This document shows, piece by piece, positions 36,384 through 46,170 of a stretch of DNA of 64,000 nucleotides (positions are counted from its first letter, which is position 1; each line of letters opens with the position of its first letter). Position numbers and translations under genes: made by a program. Source of the stretch: DATFVA01 sp963832355 (GTDB lineage: Bacteria; Bacteroidota; Ignavibacteria; Ignavibacteriales; Ignavibacteriaceae); assembly GCA_963832355.1 (NCBI GenBank), contig CAWHTX010000014.1, positions 496,001 through 560,000 on the forward strand, given 5' to 3'. The notes beneath the pieces were generated by a model. The model made no database searches and was not told the DNA's origin. It saw nothing but the letters and a program-made list of their open reading frames with translations.

Positions 36384-38017
36384 CACATCAGTCATTTGAG
36401 ATATACTCACAGTTCGGGGTATCTCAGGCTTCACAAGCAGAACTTCTTCTTTTAGCAACGCAACTTTTCCGGGTTCCATTCCTTTTTTCTTAGTTACATA
36501 CTTTTTGAAAGTATAAGAAACGGGGGCAAGTCCGCTGGTTTTAGCTTTACTATGATATGCTGCGATTGCTGCGGCGTTCTTGAGGATACTCTTTGGTACA
36601 GGTTCTTTAGTATTAACCACCTTGAGAACGACATGGGATCCCGGGACACTCCTTGCGTGAAACCAGTAATCATTTTGTTTAGCAAATTTCATTGTAAGCA
36701 GATCATTATTCGCACTGTCTTTTCCCACAAAGACATCGTACCTGCTGTCTATTATATAATGTTTGAATTTTGATCTTATATCGTCAGCAGCTTCTTTTTT
36801 TTCACCAGATTTAATTTTAAGCTCCTTCATGATTTTGTTTAACTCTTCCAGGGATTCCGCAGTCTGAAATTTTTCCCTGATTCGATGAAGCCGGTTGTAG
36901 TTCTCCGAAATATCCTTAAAAAGTTCCTTCGATTTTTTGTATGCCGTTTTTTCATTTCCCGACTTGTTAAAATAATACTCAGCATTCTGCTGTGGTGATA
37001 ATTTAGGATCAAGTTTAATCTTCAATATTTTATTATCATCATAGATATCTTCAATATCTCCACTGAACTGCTTTTGGATGGAACCTTATTAAGGTTTATG
37101 AGCAGCAGGTTTCCGATTTTATTATACTCTTCCTCACGACTTCCCCGGTCAATCCTTCCTTTCAGGTCATTCAATTTTGTTGATAATTTAGACAATTCTC
37201 TTTCAATATGCTTTCCAGTTATTTTTCTTTTAGAAGAAAAGGCTTCCAGATAATATTTTCTTCCGAGAAAATAATTCAGCGCTTCAGTAACACTCTCAAA
37301 CTTTTTTATTTCCTCAGCAGGAAAGATATGAAATGTATCAACTGACAGATACAGTTCACCGGTTCTGGAGGATAAAAACACTGCAGGACTATTATTCAAT
37401 ATTTCACCGGTTATTTCTGTCAGATAAAACAGATCTGATTCTGATCAGGATTTCCCTCAAAGCGGTAATTTGCCTCGGTAATTATATCTTTGCCAAGAAA
37501 AGGGTATTTTTTCCTGTAATCTTCGAATTCAAGATCTGGCATTATTAAATCAATTATTTTTTGTGTGTTTAAAAATAAGTGGGAATTTCAATCTCTTCAC
37601 GGAATTCTGCAAGGAAGGGATCATTTTCACTTTTAAATGATGATAATATTTCCGCTCCGGTTCCGTCGCGAATATATTTGTATGTTTCCTCTGATTGCGA
37701 AATAAAAATTTATTTTATTCTCCGCCTATTCTTAATAACCTGTCATGATCGGAAATTTCAAATCCGGTGATGACAACCGGCAGATATTCGTTAAAGAAAT
37801 CGAGACTGTTTTTCCTTGCTCTATGAAGGTTATCTTTTAGTGTGATGTAAGGTTCCCCCGGATTAACCGAAATCTCTATAAAATGTTCTGTTTTGGTTTC
37901 ATACTTCATCACGAGTTTATCCTTTTCCTGGGAATATATTTCTGTTATTACAGAATTCTTCAGGACGGAGTTCAATTCAAGAATAATTCGATTAAGTATG
38001 AAATAATTTTTATACAT
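36240..38017 (-). pseudogene. NFACT (Rqc2/FbpA-like) ribosome quality-control protein, broken by several frameshifts
   Basis: Coding pieces in different frames follow the order of an NFACT protein. The N-terminal domain lies at 38017-37715 (MYKNYFILNRIILEL...DHDRLLRIGGE). Short pieces at 37715-37400 read NIFATEPER, then EILSSFKSENDPFLAEFREEIEIP, then IIDLIMPDLEFEDYRKKYPFLGK. The coiled-coil middle is at 37399-37058. The C-terminal NFACT-R domain (DYWFHARSVPGSHVVLK) runs from 37057. At least five shifts would be needed. The product normally adds C-terminal tails to stalled nascent chains. The last frame runs on past the usual end at LLVKPEIP into the DUF190 gene, so its true end is probably near 36400. 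Gene decay or poor sequence are both possible. Confidence 0.75.
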
Positions 38018-38088
38018 ATTAAACAAAAATAATCCCCCGGATCCATAATAGAAAACGGGGGATCATTAAAAGAACATAAATGTTAATG

Positions 38089-39652
38089 TCAGGTAACGCC
38101 GTGCATCATCTTCAGCAGCAGTTTATATATCAGGAATAAAATAAGGGAAGCTGCCGCAGCCATAATCACAAAGATCAGGAAGAAATCAGCCAGGTTGTGA
38201 ATAGCGAAACCAAACAGGTACGTTGTTTGTCCGGCTTCAGGATACAGTGTGCTGAGCTTCCCGGCAAGAAGATTAGCCGCGGCATTTGCAAGGAACCAGA
38301 CACCCATCAGCAAGGATGAAAACTTCAACGGAGATAGTTTAGTTACCATCGACAATCCGATAGGGGAGAGGCTGAGCTCACCGAATGTATGAAGAGTATA
38401 TGCTCCGACCAGCCAGAGGGGACTTACTTTAACACCGGTGTCAGCTAGTCTGGCACCTATCACCAGCAGAACAAATCCAAGGGCAAGCAGCATCAGACCT
38501 ATTGCCATCTTAAGAGGAGACGAGGGTTCTTTTCCTTTGTCTCCGAGTTTTGTCCATATACCAGCAAAAATAGGTGCAAAAATCATTATAGCCAGTGGAT
38601 TAATCGACTGGAAGAAACTTGCGGGTATTACAAAGTCATTCAGCCAGGTGATTACCCTGTTTGTCTGTTCCTCGGCAAAGAATGTTAAGTGATACACCCG
38701 CCTGTTCAAAAGCAGACCAGAAAAAAATAACGAAGAAGGAGAGTATATAAATGACCGCAATTCTCTGCTTTTCGACTTTAGTTAAAGACTTATCAATGAT
38801 AATGAGAGTCGGTACGGCAATTATTGAAGAATAAATAAACGAACTGATAACATCAGCATTGAATCCGAAAAGAATAATAAAGAACAATGCGAAGAAAAGT
38901 CCAACTGCAAAGATTATTTGTCCTGTAGTAAAATCAGGCGTTTCTGCTTTTTTCTCTTCTTTTGTTTTTTTCGCGGGGGGAAGTCCTATCTGTTCGCCGT
39001 CAGGTGTAACCAGGAACTTATTCTTTCCCCAGTAAAAAGTTATTAATCCTATCATCATTCCAACGCCGGCTGATAAAAATCCCCATTTAAAGTCGGCCGG
39101 GTTTCCTGTATCTCCTAATCCTCCTGCAACTATCGGTGAGAATAATGCTCCAAGGTTGATTCCCATATAAAAGATTGTAAATGCTGAATCTCTCAACCTG
39201 ACTGAACTTGCAGGATAAAGCTGACCTACCATTGTAGAGATATTCGGTTTGAAGAAGCCGTTTCCTATTATCAGCAATGTTAAACCCAGTACGAAAACGA
39301 TCTGCTGAAGATTAAATGTAAGCGTTGAATAGGTTATATTAGGATCAACCGGAGGATGATATAAAAAGCCGCTAAAAGAGAGTGCGAACTGACCAAGCGC
39401 CATTACTATTCCACCCCAGATTATGGATTTTCTGTTTCCCCAGTATTTATCGGCGACATATCCACCTAAAAGCGGGGTAAGGTAAACAAGACCCGTATAG
39501 TATCCATAAATAGAAGAAGTGAAGGCTTTGTCGTACATCAGCGCATTTATCATATAGAGAGAAAGAATAGCTCTCATTCCGTAGTAGCTGAATCTTTCCC
39601 ACATTTCAGTAAAGAAAAGTACGTACAAACCTTTGGGGTGCTGTTTAAACAT
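38089..39652 (-). CDS. POT/PTR2-family proton-dependent oligopeptide transporter (frameshifted)
   Basis: Major-facilitator peptide/proton symporter of about 520 residues with roughly 14 hydrophobic helices. The family signature lies at the start: FFTEMWERFSYYGMRAILSLYM, and later GNGFFKPNISTMVGQLY. The first frame ends at 38636 after FFWSAFEQAGVSL; the second resumes as TFFAEEQTNRVITWLNDFVIP. One extra base near 38687 accounts for the break. The rest of the second half (LSPIGLSMVTKLSP, GVWFLANAAANLLAG) matches POT proteins well. No partner gene is evident. Confidence 0.85.
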
Positions 39653-39865
39653 TAGTACCTCATAAGATTATTTGAATAAAAAAGCAGAATACGTTTGATG
39701 GTAAGGAATAATACCACAAATAACAGATTTTCTGTCCATTCTTAATAACGGCCAAATATATGGTAAAATTATTTTTATTCATAGCTAAAAAGCCGGTTTA
39801 TTCCCACTAATTAAGTACATGTTTATAGTTTGTTTAAAATAGACTCATTTAATATATTTCGAATA

Positions 39866-40624
39866 ATGAAAAAATTTCTCCAAAGACCTGTTGTTAAAAA
39901 AATCCTCTGGATTTTGTTTGCTCTGTTTGCTGTCGTTCTGCTTCTTGATAATGTCATACTTCCCTGGTATGTAAGTTCTCCAATTGAAAAAGTCCCCGAT
40001 GTTGTCGGTAAGACTGAGGTTGATGCTGTGAAATTGCTTGAATCGCAGGATCTTGACCCTATCATAGGTGATACAACCTTTGACGAAAAGTTTCCCGAAG
40101 GCTCAATTATCTTTCAAAGACCCAGGGCGGGAGAAACAGTAAAAGAAGGAAGAAGGGTATACCTGTTTGTGAGTGGGGGAGAACCGGTGGTTCATGTTCC
40201 GCAGCTTACCGGTAAATCAGTCAGGGATGCGAAATTTTCCCTGGAGAGACTTGGATTGAAACTTGGGGATGTCGATCAGGAACCTTCCGGGTATCCAAAA
40301 GATATGATTTACGATCAGCAGTATGCTGAAGGTACACCTATCAAAAAAGGAGAAAGTGTGAATGTGACTGTTAGCCTTGGACAGGTTCAGACGGGTAGTA
40401 TTGAAGTGCCTGATCTTATAGGAAAATCTCTTACTGAAGCCGAAAAAATCCTTGCTGACAGTTCATTGAAGGTCGGAAAGATAAACTATCAGCCTTCTTT
40501 CTCTCTGCTGCCGAATACTATTCTTGATCAGTACCCAAGTAAAGGGAATAAGGTTAATCCGGGAGATAAAATAGACCTTTTTGTGACTAAAACCGCTAAC
40601 GAAAATGAGATTAGGGAGGAATAG
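39866..40624 (+). CDS. PASTA-domain membrane protein
   Basis: 252 residues: short cytoplasmic N terminus, one transmembrane helix (ILWILFALFAVVLLLDNVI), then three PASTA repeats (VPDVVGKTEVDAVKLLES, VPQLTGKSVRDAKFSLER, VPDLIGKSLTEAEKILAD), each ending in a P.G..V.....V.L.V strand. PASTA domains bind peptidoglycan fragments in other proteins. No kinase domain is attached. An in-frame start at 39830 is possible, but the ATG at 39866 with a basic MKKFLQRP opening is preferred. It abuts rpe (stop at 40624, rpe start at 40625). Confidence 0.85.
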   Translation: MKKFLQRPVVKKILWILFALFAVVLLLDNVILPWYVSSPIEKVPDVVGKTEVDAVKLLESQDLDPIIGDTTFDEKFPEGSIIFQRPRAGETVKEGRRVYLFVSGGEPVVHVPQLTGKSVRDAKFSLERLGLKLGDVDQEPSGYPKDMIYDQQYAEGTPIKKGESVNVTVSLGQVQTGSIEVPDLIGKSLTEAEKILADSSLKVGKINYQPSFSLLPNTILDQYPSKGNKVNPGDKIDLFVTKTANENEIREE

Positions 40625-41278
40625 ATGGCACTGATTGCTCCTTCAATTTTATCGGCAGATATGACCCGGCTCGAACAGCAGATTCGGCTGGTGGAAATGG
40701 GCGGAGCCGACTGGATTCACTGTGACATAATGGACGGACATTTTGTTCCTAACATAACTTTCGGTCCGATCCTGGTAAAAGCAGTAAGAAAAGTCACTAA
40801 ACTTCCGGTTGATGTTCATCTTATGATTAAGAATCCGGATAAATTCCTGGAAGACTTTAAGAATGCCGGCGCAGACCACCTGCTGGTTCACCAGGAAGAG
40901 GTGATCCATTTAAACAGGACGATCAATAAAATTAAAGAATTGGGGATGAAAGCTGGTGTTGTGATAAATCCGGCAACACCGGTGCATACTCTAAGAGATA
41001 TTGCCGAGTATATTGATATACTTTTGATTATGTCTGTTAACCCTGGTTTCGGGGGACAGTCATTCATTCCAAACTCAATCCGGAAAATAAAAGAAGCAGT
41101 TGAATTAAGGAAAGAATTCAATGCCGGTTTCAAAATTGAGATAGACGGCGGAATCGATCGCAAGACTATAGTCCCTGCCCATAAAGCAGGAGTGGATGTA
41201 TTCGTATCGGGATCTTCCATTTATAAGACCGATAATCCTACTGCAGCCTGTACTGAACTTAAAAACCTTGTACGGTAA
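40625..41278 (+). CDS. rpe: Ribulose-phosphate 3-epimerase
   Basis: 217-residue TIM-barrel enzyme that interconverts ribulose 5-phosphate and xylulose 5-phosphate. Signature segments are APSILSADMTRL, WIHCDIMDGHFVPNITFGP (metal and catalytic Asp), DVHLMIKNP, MSVNPGFGGQSFIP and EIDGGI. GGAGGAATAG at the end of the PASTA gene serves as SD, so the two genes are one operon. A short terminator-like hairpin follows at 41306. Confidence 0.94.
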   Translation: MALIAPSILSADMTRLEQQIRLVEMGGADWIHCDIMDGHFVPNITFGPILVKAVRKVTKLPVDVHLMIKNPDKFLEDFKNAGADHLLVHQEEVIHLNRTINKIKELGMKAGVVINPATPVHTLRDIAEYIDILLIMSVNPGFGGQSFIPNSIRKIKEAVELRKEFNAGFKIEIDGGIDRKTIVPAHKAGVDVFVSGSSIYKTDNPTAACTELKNLVR

Positions 41279-41305
41279 ACCAGTCCCGAACATCAGGATA
41301 CCGCA

Positions 41306-41325
41306 CTCTTTAAAAGAGCTTTTTT
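41306..41325 (+). terminator. Short terminator after rpe
   Basis: CTCTT/AAGAG with a TAA loop (41306-41318), followed by CTTTTTTA. The stem is short, so this is a weak to moderate candidate. Confidence 0.5.
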
Positions 41326-41433
41326 ACTTTAAATCATCCTCATGTTTTTGCAAAGACTTAAAAGAGAGATTATATTTAGTAATAATTTTCAAACAAATTC
41401 CCTTTTAAGGCATAACCATCATACAGATTCCAA

Positions 41434-42309
41434 ATGCGTTCAGATAATCTTAATAATATGAATGACCAGGAAAAAAAATCAGGCGGAAACAGGTCTTATC
41501 AGCTTGCCGGAAAGGATTTCTTGTTTGACAAGGTTTATGTGATGGGGATATTGAACGTGACTCCCGATTCATTCTCTGATGGAGGCCTGTTCTTTGAACG
41601 GACAGATGCTGTCAGCCATGGAATAGGTATGCTGGATAAGGGTGCTGATTTAATTGACATTGGAGGTGAATCAACAAGACCATGTTCTGAGGGCATTTCC
41701 GCTTTTGAAGAGATGAACCGGGTAATTCCGGTACTTGAGGGAATACTTGAAAAAAGACCCGGTGCAGTTATTTCAGTAGATACCACCAAGAGTAAGGTTG
41801 CATCTGAAGCCTTAATAAGAGGCGCCGCTATAATTAATGATATCAGCGGTGGAACTTTTGATCCAGAAGTAATTGATGTGGTTAAAGAATTTGAGGCTGC
41901 ATTAATCATTATGCATATAAAAGGGACGCCGAAAAACATGCAGTCAGACACACATTACGAAAACCTCATTGAAGATATATACGCTTTTCTTATGAAACAG
42001 GCTCAGATCGCTGAGAAGAATGGAATTAAAAAAATTATTATTGATCCCGGGATCGGGTTTGGAAAGTCGTTCGATCATAATTTGACAATAATTAAAGAAT
42101 TGAACAGGTTTAAAGCATCCGGCTATCCCGTGATGATCGGGATTTCGAGGAAAGGATTTATAAAAAGTATCATCGGGGATTTGACAGAGGACAGGGACGT
42201 AGCTACTGCCGTTTTAAATGCTCTGGCAGTAAAAAACGGAGCAACTTTTATTCGTACGCATAATATTCTTTACGGTCTGCAGGTGAGCAGGCTCTTAAAT
42301 AAACTTTAG
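41434..42309 (+). CDS. folP: Dihydropteroate synthase
   Basis: 291-residue TIM-barrel enzyme of folate synthesis joining pterin pyrophosphate with p-aminobenzoate. Visible signatures: MGILNVTPDSFSDGG, DIGGESTRPCSEG, ISVDTTKSKVA, INDISGG, IIDPGIGFGKS, and the C-terminal TFIRTHN. The start gives a basic N-terminal extension of about 30 residues; a later ATG (MNDQEKK) is possible. cdaA follows after 7 bases, an arrangement seen in many Bacteroidota. Confidence 0.93.
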   Translation: MRSDNLNNMNDQEKKSGGNRSYQLAGKDFLFDKVYVMGILNVTPDSFSDGGLFFERTDAVSHGIGMLDKGADLIDIGGESTRPCSEGISAFEEMNRVIPVLEGILEKRPGAVISVDTTKSKVASEALIRGAAIINDISGGTFDPEVIDVVKEFEAALIIMHIKGTPKNMQSDTHYENLIEDIYAFLMKQAQIAEKNGIKKIIIDPGIGFGKSFDHNLTIIKELNRFKASGYPVMIGISRKGFIKSIIGDLTEDRDVATAVLNALAVKNGATFIRTHNILYGLQVSRLLNKL

Positions 42310-42316
42310 CAGCTTA

Positions 42317-43135
42317 ATGTTTGAACTTTTTAAAATTGGCTTTCTGACAGTATCCTTCACGGATCTGATAGACATTGCCATTGTTTCTTTCATCATCTAC
42401 AGACTTTATACGCTTCTGAAAGGAACTATTGCAGCCCAGATCTTTATGGGTCTGATGATTGTTCTTTTGCTCTCATTTGCCTCACAGGCGGCTAACTTCA
42501 GAGCATTGAGCTGGCTGCTGAAACTTATTACTGATATATGGGTTATAGCATTCCTGATCCTGTTCCAGCCTGAAATCAGAAGACTGCTTGTTATTGTAGC
42601 CAGAAATCCTTTCTTCAGGATGTTCGTCAAAGGAGAATCACCTGAAGCGGCCTCAATAATAGCTGATGCCGCCTTTGAACTATCTCAGCATCAGCACGGA
42701 GCGCTTATTGTAATTATCAAATCCACAGGGATCAGAGGCTATGCTGAAACGGGAGAACTTCTTAATGCTAAACTCAGCAGCTCATTGCTGCGATCGATCT
42801 TTTTTCCAAGGTCACCTCTGCACGATGGTGCAGTAATTGTAAATAATAACGGCATTGAAGCTGCCAGATGTACGCTGCCTTTGTCAACTACTACTCAGGT
42901 GAACGGAGAATCACTTGGAATGCGGCACAGGGCCGGACTTGGAATAACAGAACAGGCCGACGTACTTAGCGTAATAGTTTCTGAAGAAACAGGTGGTATT
43001 TCACTGGCAGAAGATGGGCAGCTTACGAGGGGATTGTCAAAAGAAGCTTTGAGGAAACGCCTCGTAAATGCATTTAAATCTCCTGCTACCAAAGGATGGA
43101 GAGGAATTTTTGAACATTATGTCCGGAAAACCTGA
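42317..43135 (+). CDS. cdaA: Diadenylate cyclase, CdaA type (c-di-AMP synthase)
   Basis: 272-residue membrane-anchored enzyme making cyclic di-AMP from two ATP. Three N-terminal hydrophobic helices (about 8-75) are followed by the DAC domain with the catalytic DGA (SPLHDGAVIV) and RHR (GMRHRAGLGI) motifs and SEETGGISLAEDG. In CdaA-bearing bacteria the product controls potassium and osmotic balance. Next to folP, as commonly found. No regulator of CdaR type was seen here. Confidence 0.93.
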   Translation: MFELFKIGFLTVSFTDLIDIAIVSFIIYRLYTLLKGTIAAQIFMGLMIVLLLSFASQAANFRALSWLLKLITDIWVIAFLILFQPEIRRLLVIVARNPFFRMFVKGESPEAASIIADAAFELSQHQHGALIVIIKSTGIRGYAETGELLNAKLSSSLLRSIFFPRSPLHDGAVIVNNNGIEAARCTLPLSTTTQVNGESLGMRHRAGLGITEQADVLSVIVSEETGGISLAEDGQLTRGLSKEALRKRLVNAFKSPATKGWRGIFEHYVRKT

Positions 43136-43195
43136 GACAACTGCTCTTTTGGGATAAAAAATATATATACTCTGTCCATTTTGAAAAGGATTAAG

Positions 43196-43654
43196 ATGAG
43201 TAAAAAAAAGTGGCAGATAGATAACCTGCACAATAACCTCGAATTCATAAAAGCCGCAGACATTATCCTTTCTAATCGCCTTGAACAGGTAATTGAAGAT
43301 ATAAATAATTATTTAATTACTGAAACGGTTGAAAGTCTCCACCGTGTAAGAATATCATTGCGAAGATTTCGATACTCAATGGAGTTATTTATATCAAGCT
43401 TCGATAGTAAAAAATTTATGATATTATACAAGAAAGTAACTAAACTTCAGGATTTATCCGGCAGGGTTAGGGATTTGGATGTGATGGAAGAAAATTTGAA
43501 TTCCCTGGTGAAAAAAGAAAGAATAAAAATTCCAAAGAAGGAAATTAATAAAGTTGATGCCATCCGGAATGAAATCCTGATTAAACTAAAACTGGATTTA
43601 ACAAAGTTCAAACGCAGTAAGGCGGTAAAAGACTTTGAAGAACTTCTTCACTAA
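43196..43654 (+). CDS. CHAD-domain protein
   Basis: 152-residue all-helical CHAD domain. The family's basic surface motif is visible in LHRVRISLRRFRYSMELF and LQDLSGRVRDLDVMEENL, with the repeated lysines and arginines that bind polyphosphate in characterised members. Shorter than most CHAD proteins, which usually have two halves. The frame is open from a TTG at 43181, but the ATG at 43196 with AAAAGGA five bases away is preferred. It lies between cdaA and a metallo-hydrolase. Confidence 0.75.
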   Translation: MSKKKWQIDNLHNNLEFIKAADIILSNRLEQVIEDINNYLITETVESLHRVRISLRRFRYSMELFISSFDSKKFMILYKKVTKLQDLSGRVRDLDVMEENLNSLVKKERIKIPKKEINKVDAIRNEILIKLKLDLTKFKRSKAVKDFEELLH

Positions 43655-43681
43655 AGATTGAAGAAATAAAGGAGGAACAAA

Positions 43682-44362
43682 ATGAAATTAAAATATTTTT
43701 CTCATTCTGCCTTTCAGATAACCACAGATTCAGGAAAAAAAATTCTTATTGATCCTTTTCTTGATGACAACCCCACATCTCCTGTTAAATCGGATGATGT
43801 TGAAGCAGATTATATCATACTTTCCCATGCACATAACGATCATATGGGTGATGCGATGAAGATAGCAAAAAAAGGAAAAGTAATGTTTATTTGCGTAAAT
43901 GAGCTTGGCAATTATCTTTCATCCAACGGTTTTGAAGCTCATAATATGCATATTGGGGGCGGGTACGATTTTGAATTCGGCAGGGTTAAGTTTACAATTG
44001 CCCATCATGGTTCACAGACACCTGACGGAAAATATGCCGGCGAACCTGCAGGAATAATAATCCAGGCCGAAGGCAAAACAATTTATCACACAGGTGATAC
44101 CGGACTTTTTCTGGATATGAAATTAATCAGCGAAATGAATGGTCCCATTGATTATATGCTTCTGCCGATTGGAGATAATTTTACCATGAATATTACTGAT
44201 GCGGTCAGGGCTGCCGAACTGGTAAGGCCTAAAATGGCAATACCTATGCATTACAACACATTTCCGGTAATTAAAGCAGACCCGCAGGAATTCAAACAGA
44301 AAGCTGAGGCTGTAGGAATAAATTCGAGAGTACTTGATTACGGTGAGGAAATTAAGCTTTAG
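43682..44362 (+). CDS. UPF0173 metal-dependent hydrolase (metallo-beta-lactamase fold)
   Basis: 226-residue protein with the metallo-beta-lactamase pattern: SHSAFQI, LIDPFLDDNP, the metal motif LSHAHNDHMGDA (H-x-H-x-D-H), IAHHGS, HTGDTGLF and the final PMHYNTFP. It belongs to the UPF0173 group of uncharacterised hydrolases often annotated YtkL-like. An AAAGGAGG SD precedes the ATG. Substrate unknown. Confidence 0.88.
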   Translation: MKLKYFSHSAFQITTDSGKKILIDPFLDDNPTSPVKSDDVEADYIILSHAHNDHMGDAMKIAKKGKVMFICVNELGNYLSSNGFEAHNMHIGGGYDFEFGRVKFTIAHHGSQTPDGKYAGEPAGIIIQAEGKTIYHTGDTGLFLDMKLISEMNGPIDYMLLPIGDNFTMNITDAVRAAELVRPKMAIPMHYNTFPVIKADPQEFKQKAEAVGINSRVLDYGEEIKL

Positions 44363-44445
44363 GTTTATTTGGAAAAAATACGATGTAAAGCTATTTTAGG
44401 CGAAACTATTAATAAAATTACTCTTCATCGTATTGTAATTATTGA

Positions 44446-45222
44446 ATGGCAAAAGTAATAGCTATAGCTAACCAGAAGGGCGGGGTGGGTAAAACCACTA
44501 CAGCCATAAATCTTTCCTCCCTACTGGCAGCAGCCGAAAAACGTACCCTTCTTATTGATATTGACCCACAAGCTAATTCATCTTCAGGATTGAGCGTTAA
44601 TGATCAAACTCCTTCGGTTTATGAAGTCATTATTGGTACACGTTCGGTAGATGAGGTTATAATAAATACTTATATGCCGTTTCTTGATCTGCTGCCTTCG
44701 AATATCAACCTTGTCGGAGCTGAAATCGAAATGGTTGATATGGAAGATCGTGAAAGACTTCTGCGAAAGTCTTTGCAGAAAATCGATAGCAGCTATGATT
44801 TTGTTCTTATTGATTGTCCGCCTTCACTGGGATTATTAACATTGAATGCGCTAACTTCATCGAACTCCGTTCTGATTCCTGTTCAATGTGAGTATTTTGC
44901 TCTTGAAGGTCTGGGACAACTGCTTAACACAATAAATATTGTAAAAAAACATTTCAATAAAGACTTGACTATTGAGGGCGTGTTGCTTACTATGTTTGAT
45001 ACCCGGCTCAGGTTGTCTCACCAGGTTGCTGAGGAAGTACGGAAGTATTTTGGCGATAAAGTTTTTGATACAATAATACACAGGAATGTAAGAATATCGG
45101 AAGCCCCCAGTTACGGTAAACCTGTTATACTATACGATGCAATTTCATCCGGAGCTAAAAATTATATGGCTCTGGCCGCTGAGGTAATAAAGAGAAACAC
45201 CGACGGAAATATAACATTATAA
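44446..45222 (+). CDS. parA: Chromosome-partitioning ATPase ParA (Soj)
   Basis: 258-residue ParA ATPase with the deviant Walker A KGGVGKTTTAINL near residue 11, LIDIDPQANSS (Walker A') and FVLIDCPPSLG (Walker B). Length and sequence fit chromosomal Soj proteins rather than plasmid ParA with an N-terminal HTH. The parB gene starts three bases after the stop. The pair moves or positions the origin region; a parS site was not located in the window. Confidence 0.94.
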   Translation: MAKVIAIANQKGGVGKTTTAINLSSLLAAAEKRTLLIDIDPQANSSSGLSVNDQTPSVYEVIIGTRSVDEVIINTYMPFLDLLPSNINLVGAEIEMVDMEDRERLLRKSLQKIDSSYDFVLIDCPPSLGLLTLNALTSSNSVLIPVQCEYFALEGLGQLLNTINIVKKHFNKDLTIEGVLLTMFDTRLRLSHQVAEEVRKYFGDKVFDTIIHRNVRISEAPSYGKPVILYDAISSGAKNYMALAAEVIKRNTDGNITL

Positions 45223-45225
45223 ATT

Positions 45226-46170
45226 ATGAGTAAATTAAAACCTGGACTAGGCAGAGGACTTGATGCATTAATAAGACCTCAGCAACTCCCTCCGGAAAGC
45301 GAGGAGGCACCGGATTATTCTGATGTTAAAAAAGATGATGGGAAGGAAACTGACATCCTGGCGAAAATACCGGTAGATGTTATAAGTTCTAATCCCTACC
45401 AGCCCCGTATGAATTTCGAACCTGAAGCTCTCGATGAACTGAAGAAGTCTATACTATCGAACGGACTCATTCAGCCTATTACCGTCAGAAGAATGACAGG
45501 AGGTACATATCAGCTGATTTCAGGAGAGAGAAGACTGAAGGCGTGTATTGATATCGGCTATCGGGATATACCTGCGTATATTATTCAGGTCGATAATGAA
45601 GAAACAATGCTTGCTATGGCATTGATCGAAAATATTCAGCGGGAGAAACTGAATCCTATCGAAATTGGACTCGCGTACAAACGACTGATGGAGGAGTGTG
45701 ACCTTACGCAGGAGGAAATAGCGGACCGGGTGGGGAAGGACCGCACAACAATTGCCAATACAATACGTCTCCTCAGACTTCCGGGTGAGATCCAGGATGC
45801 CCTGGTTAAAGAGGAAATTACTTCCGGACATGCGCGTGCACTAATCAATCTTCCCACAGAATCTCTCCAGCTTGAAATGCTCGGGAAAATAAAGGATGGA
45901 AATTTATCTGTAAGAAAAGTGGAACAGCTTGTTAAAAAATATCTCACAGGTGTCGGCGGGAAAGGAAAAGTTAAAAGTGCGGTCCATCCTGTACCCCGTT
46001 CCGCCAATTTAAATGATGTTGAAGACCGTTTAAGAAAACTATTTGCTACCAAGGTTATCTGCCGGCAAAAACAGGATGGTTCAGGTGAAATTACAATTGA
46101 ATTTTATTCCAATGATGAACTTGAAAGATTGTTTGAACTGTTCGATGCCATCGATAAGTCATATAGCTAA
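45226..46170 (+). CDS. parB: Chromosome-partitioning protein ParB (Spo0J)
   Basis: 314-residue ParB. The N-terminal KPGLGRGLDALI is typical. Then comes the CTP-binding domain with SSNPYQPRMNFEPEALDELKKSI, the GERRLKA motif and ENIQREKLNPIE, a helix-turn-helix (LTQEEIADRVGKDRTTIANTIRLL), and a short C-terminal dimerisation region. The gene overlaps the next by 26 bases. The presence of parAB suggests that the replication origin may lie within some tens of kilobases; this is inference. Confidence 0.94.
   Translation: MSKLKPGLGRGLDALIRPQQLPPESEEAPDYSDVKKDDGKETDILAKIPVDVISSNPYQPRMNFEPEALDELKKSILSNGLIQPITVRRMTGGTYQLISGERRLKACIDIGYRDIPAYIIQVDNEETMLAMALIENIQREKLNPIEIGLAYKRLMEECDLTQEEIADRVGKDRTTIANTIRLLRLPGEIQDALVKEEITSGHARALINLPTESLQLEMLGKIKDGNLSVRKVEQLVKKYLTGVGGKGKVKSAVHPVPRSANLNDVEDRLRKLFATKVICRQKQDGSGEITIEFYSNDELERLFELFDAIDKSYS

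Noticed and set aside
36240..36420. NFACT C-terminal extension overlapping DUF190
   Set aside because: The extension beyond LLVKPEIP is unlike the family and antisense to a real DUF190 end; the true stop was probably lost through a frameshift near 36400.
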